DNA of 5,181 nt from JAHFUI01 sp041485905. GTDB lineage: Bacteria > Acidobacteriota > Vicinamibacteria > Vicinamibacterales > CAVVIG01. Shown here in pieces: positions 1 to 5,181 of the stretch. Position 1 is the first letter of the stretch. The number at the start of each line of letters is the position of its first letter. The notes under the pieces were generated by a model. It saw nothing but the letters and a program-made list of their open reading frames with translations. It did not search any database and was not told the origin of the DNA. Where the stretch lies: assembly GCA_041485905.1 (NCBI GenBank), contig JBGPKK010000272.1:1-5181 (forward strand), written 5' to 3'. The translations under genes and the position numbers were made by a program.

Positions 1-1960
1 AGGGCAGCGCCAGCGCGATCAGCTCTCCCGGCATCTGCCGCGCTGAAATCGCGACGACGATGTACTGCTTGCCGTTGACCATGTAGGTCATCGGCGCGCC
101 GCTGGTGCCCGCCGGCAGCTCCATTTCCCAGGCGATTCTTCCGCTCTTCTTGTCGAACGCCCGGAACATGTTGCCGCCGCCGCCATTCGGGAGCCCGACG
201 CCGCTGTCGCTGCCTTCGCCCATGAACACAAAGGTCTTCGTGACGAGCGCCGCCAGACGTCCGGGCTTGCCGATCGGTGGAAGGTTCAGCCCCTTGAAGG
301 CCGGGTGATTGCGAAGGCCGTCGCCGTTGGCGACCGACCAGAGGATGTCCCCCTTGTTCAAATCGATCGCGACGAGCCGCGAGTACGGCGGCTTGAAGGG
401 GTCGGGCAGGCCCTGGGGACCCAGGAACTTCGGCTCCGTCTGTTTGACGAACGGCAGCGTGGATTCCGGATGCAGCGATTTGCCGAGCGCAATGATCGTC
501 GGCATGTGAGCCGACGGCACGTAGAGGATGCCGGTCTCTTTATCGAGCGACGCGCCCCCCCAGTCGGCGCCGCCGTTGGTCCCTGGCACCAGAATTGTGC
601 CCCTCGGTCCGTCCGCGCTGCCTTTCAGCACCGGAGGCGTGTAGAGCGGCCCGTACTTGTACTCGCTGAGGATCTTCAGCGCTTCCGCTTTCAGCTCGGG
701 CGTGAAGTCGATGACGTCTTTCTCCGACACGCCCTGCTGATCGAAGGCCGGCGGTTTCGTAGGGGTCGGCTGCGTCGGAGAGTACCACTCGCCCGGCACG
801 TTGCCCTGCGGCGCCGGGCGCTCTTCGATGGGCCACACCGGCTGACCGGTGACGCGATCGAGCACATAGACGAACGCCTGCTTCGAGACCTGCGCCACGG
901 CTTTGATGTTGCGACCGTTGACCCTGATATCCGCCAGGACCGGCGCGGCGGGGAGGTCGTAATCCCAGATGCCATGATGCAGGGTCTGGAAGTGCCAGAC
1001 GCGCTTCCCGGTTTTCGCGTCGAGACACATCAGGCTTTCGGCGAACAGGTTGTTGCCGGGCCGCGTCCCGCCGTAGTAGTCGCCGGTCGCTTCCTCGAAC
1101 GGCAGGTAGACGTATCCGAGGTCTTCATCGGCGCTGATCAACGACCACGTGCCGCTGTTCCCTGAGTACGTCCACGAGTCGTTCAGCCACGTCTCGTTGC
1201 CGAATTCGCCTTTGCGGGGCACGACGTGAAATGTCCACAGCAGCTTTCCGGTGCGCACGTCGTAGCCGCGCACATCGTCGGGCGGCATTTCCTTCGGCGC
1301 CTTCGCGCGCTCGTTCAGGATGTCGGTGGCGGGCGCCGGCACGCCGGCGATGATGATCACGTCCTTGACGACGAGCGGTCCGCTGCTCCAGCGCCAGCCG
1401 GTGATGGGCCGCTCGAAGCCTTTCAGGAGATCGACCTGCCCGTTCTCGCCGAAATCGGCGTACCGTTTGCCGGTCTTCGCGTTCAGCGCGACGAGGTTGG
1501 TGCCGACGTTGGCGAGGATGCGCGCCTCGCGGCCGTCGGTCCAGTAGGCGATGCCACGCGTCGGCGCGCCGCGCGCCGGTCCCTGACCGTCGGGGCGCAG
1601 CGGGAGCAGGTCGAACCACAGCGTCTTGCCGGTCGCCGGGTCGAGCGCCGTCACCGCGCCGACGGCGGTGCTCATGTAGAGGATGCCGTCCACCATCAGC
1701 GGCGTGTGCTCGTAGTTGGCCGGCGCCTGCACGTTCGGGAACATCGCCCGCAGTTCCTCGGGCATCCCCGATCGGCGCCACGCGATCTTCAGGTTCTTGA
1801 TGGTGTCCTTGTTGATTTGATCGAGGGCGGAGTACTTCGTACTGCCTTTGTCCCCTGCGTAAGCCGGCCAGTCGCGATTCTTGTCGGCCGCGCGGCCCGC
1901 CATGGTCGCGAGCGCGACGCCGAGCGCGACAACCGCGACGAGTCCCATCTTTCGGTGCAT
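1..1960 (-). CDS. Exported PQQ-dependent dehydrogenase (quinoprotein, eight-bladed propeller), cut at the last codon by the window edge
   Basis: Reading from ATG at 1960, 653 codons are open to the left edge and end ...LIALALP followed by a lone T, so the stop is probably the next codon. The family oxidises alcohols, sugars or polyols in the periplasm using PQQ and passes electrons to quinone or cytochrome. Residues 1-25 are a Sec signal peptide (HRK, hydrophobic core, cleavage near GRAA/DK). Propeller repeats of the form ALDxxTGKxxW occur at about 104-115, 233-242, 312-322, 366-376, 531-541 and 601-611. The signature HHGIWDYDLPAAP is at 328-340. Against E. coli Gcd, recalled from memory, W272, D333 and K360 match PQQ-pocket residues W404, D466 and K493, whereas V100 and S483 replace H262 and N607. 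It lacks Gcd's N-terminal membrane domain and any CxxCH haem motif. The start is fixed by an AGGAG six bases upstream. It is the last visible gene of the run, 16 bases after the VOC gene. The family is sure; the substrate is unknown. Confidence 0.93.
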   Translation of the reverse strand, partial: MHRKMGLVAVVALGVALATMAGRAADKNRDWPAYAGDKGSTKYSALDQINKDTIKNLKIAWRRSGMPEELRAMFPNVQAPANYEHTPLMVDGILYMSTAVGAVTALDPATGKTLWFDLLPLRPDGQGPARGAPTRGIAYWTDGREARILANVGTNLVALNAKTGKRYADFGENGQVDLLKGFERPITGWRWSSGPLVVKDVIIIAGVPAPATDILNERAKAPKEMPPDDVRGYDVRTGKLLWTFHVVPRKGEFGNETWLNDSWTYSGNSGTWSLISADEDLGYVYLPFEEATGDYYGGTRPGNNLFAESLMCLDAKTGKRVWHFQTLHHGIWDYDLPAAPVLADIRVNGRNIKAVAQVSKQAFVYVLDRVTGQPVWPIEERPAPQGNVPGEWYSPTQPTPTKPPAFDQQGVSEKDVIDFTPELKAEALKILSEYKYGPLYTPPVLKGSADGPRGTILVPGTNGGADWGGASLDKETGILYVPSAHMPTIIALGKSLHPESTLPFVKQTEPKFLGPQGLPDPFKPPYSRLVAIDLNKGDILWSVANGDGLRNHPAFKGLNLPPIGKPGRLAALVTKTFVFMGEGSDSGVGLPNGGGGNMFRAFDKKSGRIAWEMELPAGTSGAPMTYMVNGKQYIVVAISARQMPGELIALALP

Positions 1961-1966
1961 CTCGAT

Positions 1967-1971
1967 CTCCT
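1967..1971 (-). promoter_or_regulatory. Shine-Dalgarno AGGAG of the downstream PQQ dehydrogenase
   Basis: The minus strand reads AGGAG, then six bases, then ATG at 1960-1958. This decides the start in favour of the first ATG over the in-frame ATG four codons later at 1948, which would be 18 bases away. The site lies wholly in the 16-base gap after the VOC gene stop (TAA, 1979-1977), consistent with co-transcription. Confidence 0.8.
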
Positions 1972-1976
1972 GTCGT

Positions 1977-2858
1977 TTATTGCGCCACGCGGCGGGCGAC
2001 CTGCGCGAAATAGTTCGTGATGCCGTCGGGATCGGCGAGCCACACGGTGCGTAGATTCGCGGTGAAGTCGCTGAGCGGGCGATCGATGGTGACGCCCTTC
2101 GCTTTGGCGCGCGCGTCGATGGCCTCGACGTTGCCGACCACATACTGGATGCCGGCGCTGCTCTTGTTGATCGGCAGTCCCTTGCCGAACGACCAGATGT
2201 TAATCGTGGTCGATCCAAGGCGATAGGGGTACTTGGTGGTGCCGAGCAAGACGTCTTCGACCGGATTCAGCTCTTCGAGTCCGACGAACCCGCGATAAAA
2301 GGCGCGGGCCTTCTCGACATCCGAGACGGTCAACCCGATTTCGAGGCGGTCGTAACTTTCCGGGGTTCCCCCGAGGGCGACCACCAGCTCGGCCCATTGA
2401 TTGCTCGGATCGCGAACCATGGCGACCCTGGTCGTTCCCCGTCCGCTTGTTCTGTTGCGGAATTCCGGCAGCGGGTAGCCGTGTTCCCGGAACCTGGCGG
2501 TCAGAGCGGCTTCATCCGGGAAGAAGAACGTCAGCACGCGGAGTCCGATGACGTCACGCACGCCGCCCGACGGAGCCTGGGTCTCCGATGCCGCCGGCTG
2601 CAGTTTGATTTCCGATGCGCCGGCGTGGAAGCGCGTCATTTGTCCGCCGCCGGGCATGTTGAGAGTCGGCAACGGCTTGAGCGCGAGCACCTCGCCGTAG
2701 AACTCCTTCATCTTCGCCAGGTCCACGGCAAACCGGCGAAAGACGTTCGTCGCCTGCTGCGTGAATACCGGAGCGGTGGCATCGATGTTCTTGGGCTGTG
2801 CCGACAAGACGACCGAAATCGCCGGCACTAACAGGAGCGAGACGATTCGTGCGCGCAT
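1977..2858 (-). CDS. Exported protein with two VOC (glyoxalase/bleomycin-resistance/dioxygenase fold) domains
   Basis: This codes for 293 residues. Residues 1-20 (MRARIVSLLLVPAIS...LSAQ) form a signal peptide, so the mature protein should be periplasmic. Domain 1 spans about 41-162, with MKEFYGEVLAL at 50-60 and RDPSNQWAELVV at 149-160. Domain 2 spans about 172-288, with LEIGLTVSDVEKARAFYRGF at 172-191 and ADPDGITNYF at 275-284. VOC proteins pair two such modules around a metal or ligand pocket and include glyoxalases, extradiol dioxygenases, epimerases and binding proteins. In domain 1 the usual C-terminal Glu is present (E157) but the usual N-terminal His is not evident. In domain 2 an E (E173) sits where His is common, and N282 sits where Glu is common, so metal binding is uncertain. 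An in-frame ATG lies upstream at 2885, but it overlaps the previous gene and would put the signal peptide behind a polar stretch; the ATG at 2858 has a good ribosome site. The reaction cannot be assigned. Confidence 0.88.
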   Translation of the reverse strand: MRARIVSLLLVPAISVVLSAQPKNIDATAPVFTQQATNVFRRFAVDLAKMKEFYGEVLALKPLPTLNMPGGGQMTRFHAGASEIKLQPAASETQAPSGGVRDVIGLRVLTFFFPDEAALTARFREHGYPLPEFRNRTSGRGTTRVAMVRDPSNQWAELVVALGGTPESYDRLEIGLTVSDVEKARAFYRGFVGLEELNPVEDVLLGTTKYPYRLGSTTINIWSFGKGLPINKSSAGIQYVVGNVEAIDARAKAKGVTIDRPLSDFTANLRTVWLADPDGITNYFAQVARRVAQ

Positions 2859-2865
2859 CTGATTG

Positions 2866-2870
2866 TCCTC
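2866..2870 (-). promoter_or_regulatory. Shine-Dalgarno GAGGA of the VOC gene
   Basis: The minus strand reads GAGGA at 2870-2866, seven bases before the ATG at 2858-2856 and directly after the TAG stop (2874-2872) of the hydrolase gene. This supports the 2858 start rather than 2885 and points to translational coupling between the two genes. Confidence 0.75.
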
Positions 2871-2871
2871 A

Positions 2872-3939
2872 CTACTTGCGTTCATCCATCCACTCGTACA
2901 AGCGGCGTACGCCCCGGATGTCCGCGCCTGGGCGTTGGATGTCGGGAAAATCCGTCCGGTGCGACGTGAGGTCCACGCGCCTGGCTGCGTCGTCGGCCGA
3001 CACGCCCTGCTTCCGCAGATCGGCGACCTGGTTCATGAGATCTCTCAGGTAGTTCTGAAACCCTGTGATCTTCGATTTTTCCTTGAACGGCACGCCGTGG
3101 CCCGGCAGCACCAGATCGAAGTCGAGCTTCTTGAGCGCGTCGAGCGTCGTGATCCATTCATCGAACATCGCGTCGCCCATGTAGGCGAGCGTCGATTCCA
3201 TCAGGTCGCCGGTGCAGACGATCCGCTCGGCCGGCAGAAAGACCACCGTGTCGCCCTGCGTATGGCCGCGACCGAGGAACAGCAGTTGGATCTCACGCTG
3301 GCCTTCGTGCAGCACCATCTTCGAGGAGTACGTGACGCTGGGAGCGGTCGGCTTGATTTCCTTGAGCTGCTCCCATCCTGCCTGCGCCGACGCGAGCTGT
3401 CTCTCGAGCGTCGTCCGGCGCGCCGCGTCCTTCTCGTCAGCCAGCTGTTTCTTGAGCGTGTCGATCCGGTTCGGCACGTTCGTCAACTGGGACGTCTTGA
3501 AGGGCTCGCGCTCGAGCACGTTCAGATTCAGGATCGCGTAGCGCACATAGTCGTGCGCCATGATGTCGGCGCGCCCGGCGAACACCTGGTTGCCGTCCGT
3601 GTGATCGTAGTGAAAATGGGTGTTGACCACGTAGCGGATCGGCTTGTCGGTGATCTTCTTGACGTCCGTTTCGAGTGCGCGCGCGGCCGCGGGCGAGGTG
3701 CCGGTGTCGACGATCATCACGTCGCGATCGTTGACGATGACCGGGATGTTGCTGCCGGTGACCATGGCGCCGGTGGACGTCGCGTAGAACACGCCGTCGG
3801 CGACCTTCTCGAACTTGTAAGCCTGGCCGGTGACGACCGGGTAGGGCGAGGTGGCCGGAGCCTGCGTCGTCGTGACGATCGAGCACCACGCGAGCGCGAC
3901 AGCGGCGAGAGCAAACGAGATGGCGCGCGATTTTGTCAT
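2872..3939 (-). CDS. Exported metallo-beta-lactamase-fold hydrolase with a complete two-metal site
   Basis: A 355-residue protein. The N-terminus (MTKSRAISFALAAVALAWCS) is a signal peptide with likely cleavage near residue 27; C19 is preceded by W, a poor lipobox, so a lipoprotein is less likely. The MBL fold hydrolyses esters, lactones, thioesters or beta-lactams with two metal ions, usually zinc. All ligand motifs are visible: N-T-H-F-H-Y-D-H at 106-113 (H108, H110, D112, H113), GRGHTQGD with H226, TGD with D245, and PGHG with H281. Residues about 157-196 form a charged helical, probably coiled-coil insertion (RIDTLKKQLADEKDAARR...), lengthening the gap between the first motif and H226. The tail after H281 is helical and charged. 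MBL-fold proteins called quinoprotein relay system metallohydrolases are known beside PQQ enzymes; whether this one belongs to them is untested. A gap of 13 bases separates it from the VOC gene and 96 bases of repeat-bearing spacer from the upstream dehydrogenase. The substrate is unknown; a role in opening an oxidised lactone or ester product is a guess. Confidence 0.93.
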   Translation of the reverse strand: MTKSRAISFALAAVALAWCSIVTTTQAPATSPYPVVTGQAYKFEKVADGVFYATSTGAMVTGSNIPVIVNDRDVMIVDTGTSPAAARALETDVKKITDKPIRYVVNTHFHYDHTDGNQVFAGRADIMAHDYVRYAILNLNVLEREPFKTSQLTNVPNRIDTLKKQLADEKDAARRTTLERQLASAQAGWEQLKEIKPTAPSVTYSSKMVLHEGQREIQLLFLGRGHTQGDTVVFLPAERIVCTGDLMESTLAYMGDAMFDEWITTLDALKKLDFDLVLPGHGVPFKEKSKITGFQNYLRDLMNQVADLRKQGVSADDAARRVDLTSHRTDFPDIQRPGADIRGVRRLYEWMDERK

Positions 3940-3947
3940 CGTTTCAA

Positions 3948-3951
3948 CCCT
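3948..3951 (-). promoter_or_regulatory. Weak Shine-Dalgarno AGGG of the MBL-fold hydrolase
   Basis: The minus strand reads AGGG, eight bases before the ATG at 3939-3937. It lies only five bases downstream of the nearer hairpin (3957-3978), so the hairpin base sits close to where a ribosome would load. Confidence 0.55.
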
Positions 3952-3956
3952 GAAAT

Positions 3957-3978
3957 GCCGGACCCAATAGGGTCCGGC
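3957..3978. repeat. Hairpin 1: 9-bp perfect stem, 4-base loop
   Basis: The stem arms are 3957-3965 (GCCGGACCC) and 3970-3978, with the plus-strand loop AATA. On the transcribed minus strand it lies 18 to 39 bases before the hydrolase start. No T-run follows it, so it is not a canonical intrinsic terminator. Confidence 0.8.
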
Positions 3979-3985
3979 CTACGTA

Positions 3986-3995
3986 CTATTTCTGC
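3986..3995. repeat. Direct repeat CTATTTCTGC, copy 1 of 2
   Basis: An exact 10-base copy of 4036-4045. The second copy contains the last two sense codons and the stop of the upstream dehydrogenase (CAG AAA TAG on the minus strand). The two copies flank a 40-base segment (3996-4035) that starts ATC and ends GAT and carries hairpin 2. This may be a target-site duplication or a slippage footprint. Confidence 0.7.
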
Positions 3996-3997
3996 AT

Positions 3998-4011
3998 CCT
4001 ACGTACGTAGG
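3998..4011. repeat. Perfect 14-bp palindrome CCTACGTACGTAGG
   Basis: The 14 bases read the same on both strands. It overlaps the CTACGTA tail of repeat unit 2 and may simply reflect that tail meeting a partial copy of itself. An operator role is possible but nothing else supports it. Confidence 0.6.
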
Positions 4012-4032
4012 GCGGACCCTATTGGGTCCGCC
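4011..4032. repeat. Hairpin 2: 9-bp perfect stem, 4-base loop
   Basis: The stem arms are 4011-4019 (GGCGGACCC) and 4024-4032. The minus-strand loop is AATA, as in hairpin 1 on the plus strand. On the transcribed strand it begins three bases after the stop codon of the upstream dehydrogenase. The sequence after it is CTACGTACG, with no T-run, so any termination or 3'-end protection would not be of the simple intrinsic type. Confidence 0.8.
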
Positions 4033-4035
4033 GAT

Positions 4036-5181
4036 CTATTTCTGCGGTAACGCGAACACCATGTACTGACTCGGCCCCGGTGCGGGCGGGTCGCCGACCC
4101 GCGGCGGAAACAGGCCGGCGCCGCCGACCGAGATCGCGACGAACTGCCGTCCGTTGACCTCGTAAACAGCCGGAACGCCCTCGGCTGCCGCGGGAAGATC
4201 GCGTTGCCACAGGACCTTGCCGGTATCCTGGTCGTACGCGCGGATCTTTCGATCCGTCGAGGTGCCGATGAAAATCAACCCGCCGGCCGTCACCACCGGG
4301 CCGCCGCGCGGCGCGTGGCTGCCGGGCGCGAGGCCGGGGAACTCGCCGTCGGGAATCTGCCAGAGGATCGTGCCTTTATTCAGATCGTACGCGGTGATGT
4401 TCGACCACGGCGGACCGATCGCCGAGAGCCCGTTGCTCTGGAGCAGGAAATCGACCGGCGAGGTGTAGGCGACGAAGTCCGGACCGGCGTTGGGCGGCGG
4501 AGCGGCAGGCGCGGGTGGACCGCCGCGCGCGCCCCGTCCCCGCTGGCCCGGCGCCCCGGGCGGGACCAGTTTGTCGAGCGTCGGCAGATTCTTATTCACG
4601 ACGTACATCGTGCCCTTCGTCGGATCGACAGCGGTGCTTCCCCAGTTGGCGCCGCCGTTGTGCCCGGGCATCGAAATCGTCCCCCGCAGGCTCGGCGGCG
4701 TGAACAACCCTTCGTTGCGCACGGTCTTGAACATCTCGCGCACCTTCGCCTGATCCGCCTCGGACAGGAACGGGTTGATGTCCTTCTCCGTGAACGACTG
4801 GCGCGCGAACGGCGGCGGCGCGGTGGGGAAGGGCTGTGTCGGCGACGTCCATTCGCCCGGCACATCGGTCTGCGGGACCGGCCGTTCTTCTATCGGGAAG
4901 ATCGGCGTCCCGGTCACGCGATCGAACACGAACACGAACCCGTGCTTGGTGGCCTGCGCGACGACGTCGACATTGCGGCCGTCCCGGCGAATGGTCAGCA
5001 GCTTGGGCGCCTGCGGGAGATCGTAGTCCCACAGATCGTGGTGGATGATCTGGTAGTGCCACAGCCGCTTGCCGGTCCGCGCGTCGAGCGCCACCAGGCT
5101 GTTGCCGAAGAGATTGTTGCCTTTGCGGTTGCCGCCGTAGAAGTCGAACCGCGCGGTGCCGAACGGAATGTAGACGATGCC
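4036..5181 (-). CDS. PQQ-dependent dehydrogenase (quinoprotein, Gcd-like), C-terminal 381 residues; N-terminus beyond the window
   Basis: The frame is open from the right edge (GIVYIPFG...) to TAG at 4038-4036 (...FALPQK). It corresponds to about residue 282 onward of the paralogue at 1-1960, so roughly 280 N-terminal residues are missing. Shared landmarks are ALDARTGKRLW (31-41), HHDLWDYDLPQAP (47-59), EERPVPQTDVPGEW (98-111) and TPPSLRGTISMPG (161-173). Propeller motifs AYDLNKGTILW (264-274) and AYDQDTGKVLW (315-325) follow. Aligned from memory to E. coli Gcd, D52, K79, N196 (with a one-residue gap) and D310 match D466, K493, N607 and D730, so this copy keeps the PQQ-pocket residues that the other partly lost. 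The C-terminal half also resembles Gcd more closely (PAVYEVNGRQFVAISVGGAG). Residues about 207-235 are a Gly/Pro/Arg/Ala-rich loop. No CxxCH is seen. A GTG at 5094 is internal, not a start. It should act in the periplasm; the substrate is unknown. Confidence 0.92.
   Translation of the reverse strand, partial: GIVYIPFGTARFDFYGGNRKGNNLFGNSLVALDARTGKRLWHYQIIHHDLWDYDLPQAPKLLTIRRDGRNVDVVAQATKHGFVFVFDRVTGTPIFPIEERPVPQTDVPGEWTSPTQPFPTAPPPFARQSFTEKDINPFLSEADQAKVREMFKTVRNEGLFTPPSLRGTISMPGHNGGANWGSTAVDPTKGTMYVVNKNLPTLDKLVPPGAPGQRGRGARGGPPAPAAPPPNAGPDFVAYTSPVDFLLQSNGLSAIGPPWSNITAYDLNKGTILWQIPDGEFPGLAPGSHAPRGGPVVTAGGLIFIGTSTDRKIRAYDQDTGKVLWQRDLPAAAEGVPAVYEVNGRQFVAISVGGAGLFPPRVGDPPAPGPSQYMVFALPQK

Larger units (their letters stand above)
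3957..4032. repeat. Pair of inverted REP-like units (BIME-type element) in the intergenic spacer
   Basis: Two 29-base units face each other: 3957-3985 on the plus strand and 4032-4004 on the minus strand. Each is a 9-bp stem with loop AATA followed by CTACGTA. They match at 27 of 29 positions. The two differences are the paired positions of the second stem base pair (C-G in one, G-C in the other), so both stems stay perfect. This head-to-head layout of short palindromic units with a conserved tail is typical of REP/BIME elements mobilised by RAYT-type transposases. Such elements can stabilise or trim operon mRNA. Whether copies are scattered through this genome cannot be seen here. Confidence 0.7.

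Noticed and set aside
540..1028. Minus-strand open frames inside the dehydrogenases (540-1028, 1125-1781, 4592-5062)
   Set aside because: They are out-of-frame readings of the same strand with low-complexity Arg/Gly/Ala sequence, while the true frame encodes recognisable quinoprotein sequence throughout.
305..1165. 286-codon plus-strand open frame, and a similar one at 1226-2020
   Set aside because: Both are antisense shadows of the PQQ dehydrogenase, whose frame runs unbroken with all propeller motifs; their composition is Arg-rich and they resemble no family.
2859..2885. Earlier ATG at 2885 as start of the VOC gene
   Set aside because: It overlaps the end of the hydrolase gene, adds nine polar residues before the signal peptide, and the ATG at 2858 has a well-placed GAGGA.
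3880..3888. Lipoprotein signal in the hydrolase (LAWC at residues 16-19)
   Set aside because: Tryptophan at the position before the cysteine does not fit the usual lipobox, so ordinary signal peptidase I cleavage is more likely.
3957..4032. Hairpins as intrinsic (Rho-independent) terminators, or as a CRISPR array
   Set aside because: Neither stem is followed by a T-run on the transcribed strand, so they are not canonical terminators; only two units exist, in inverted orientation, so they are not a CRISPR array.
2863..4050. 395-codon open frame on the plus strand across the hydrolase gene
   Set aside because: It lies antisense to a gene with intact catalytic motifs, is rich in Arg, Val, His and Asp as GC-rich shadow frames are, shows no family motif, and has no convincing ribosome site.
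5092..5094. GTG at 5094 as the start of the upstream dehydrogenase
   Set aside because: The frame continues upstream to the window edge with conserved family sequence (YGGNRKGNNLFGNSL), so this GTG is an internal valine.

Overview
The window looks like GC-rich bacterial DNA packed with genes that all read on the minus strand. Nothing in it gives a firm taxonomic marker. The high GC, the tandem exported PQQ-type dehydrogenases carrying the HH(D/G)xWDYDLP signature, and the gene style (exported VOC and MBL proteins) resemble what is known of soil Acidobacteriota such as Vicinamibacteria, but that assignment is an inference from memory.

Layout in the direction of transcription (right to left): (1) 5181-4036, the C-terminal 381 residues of a quinoprotein (PQQ) dehydrogenase whose N-terminus lies beyond the right edge; (2) 4035-3940, a 96-base spacer holding two facing hairpin repeats that look like a REP/BIME-type element; (3) 3939-2872, an exported metallo-beta-lactamase-fold hydrolase with a complete two-metal site; (4) 2858-1977, an exported protein of two VOC (glyoxalase/dioxygenase-fold) domains; (5) 1960-1, a second, paralogous PQQ dehydrogenase with a signal peptide, complete up to its last visible codon, its stop probably falling just outside the left edge. 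Genes 3, 4 and 5 are separated by only 13 and 16 bases and each has a Shine-Dalgarno sequence, so they very likely form one transcript. The first dehydrogenase may belong to the same transcript, read through the repeat spacer.

The three genes with visible N-termini all encode signal peptides, and the fourth belongs to a family that works in the periplasm. The set therefore reads as a periplasmic oxidation and hydrolysis module: two quinoprotein dehydrogenases that oxidise an alcohol or sugar-like substrate, with a zinc-type hydrolase and a VOC protein acting on the substrate or its oxidised product (for example a lactone or ester). The substrate cannot be told from the sequence. No cytochrome c motif (CxxCH) is seen in the visible dehydrogenase sequence, so the electron acceptor must be a quinone or a protein encoded elsewhere.

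The most notable observations are the paired hairpin repeats with a compensatory base-pair change, a 10-bp direct repeat that looks like an insertion or slippage footprint at the end of the first dehydrogenase gene, and two substitutions at PQQ-pocket positions in the second dehydrogenase. No RNA genes, CRISPR array, insertion sequence or gene-free stretch over 300 bases was seen.
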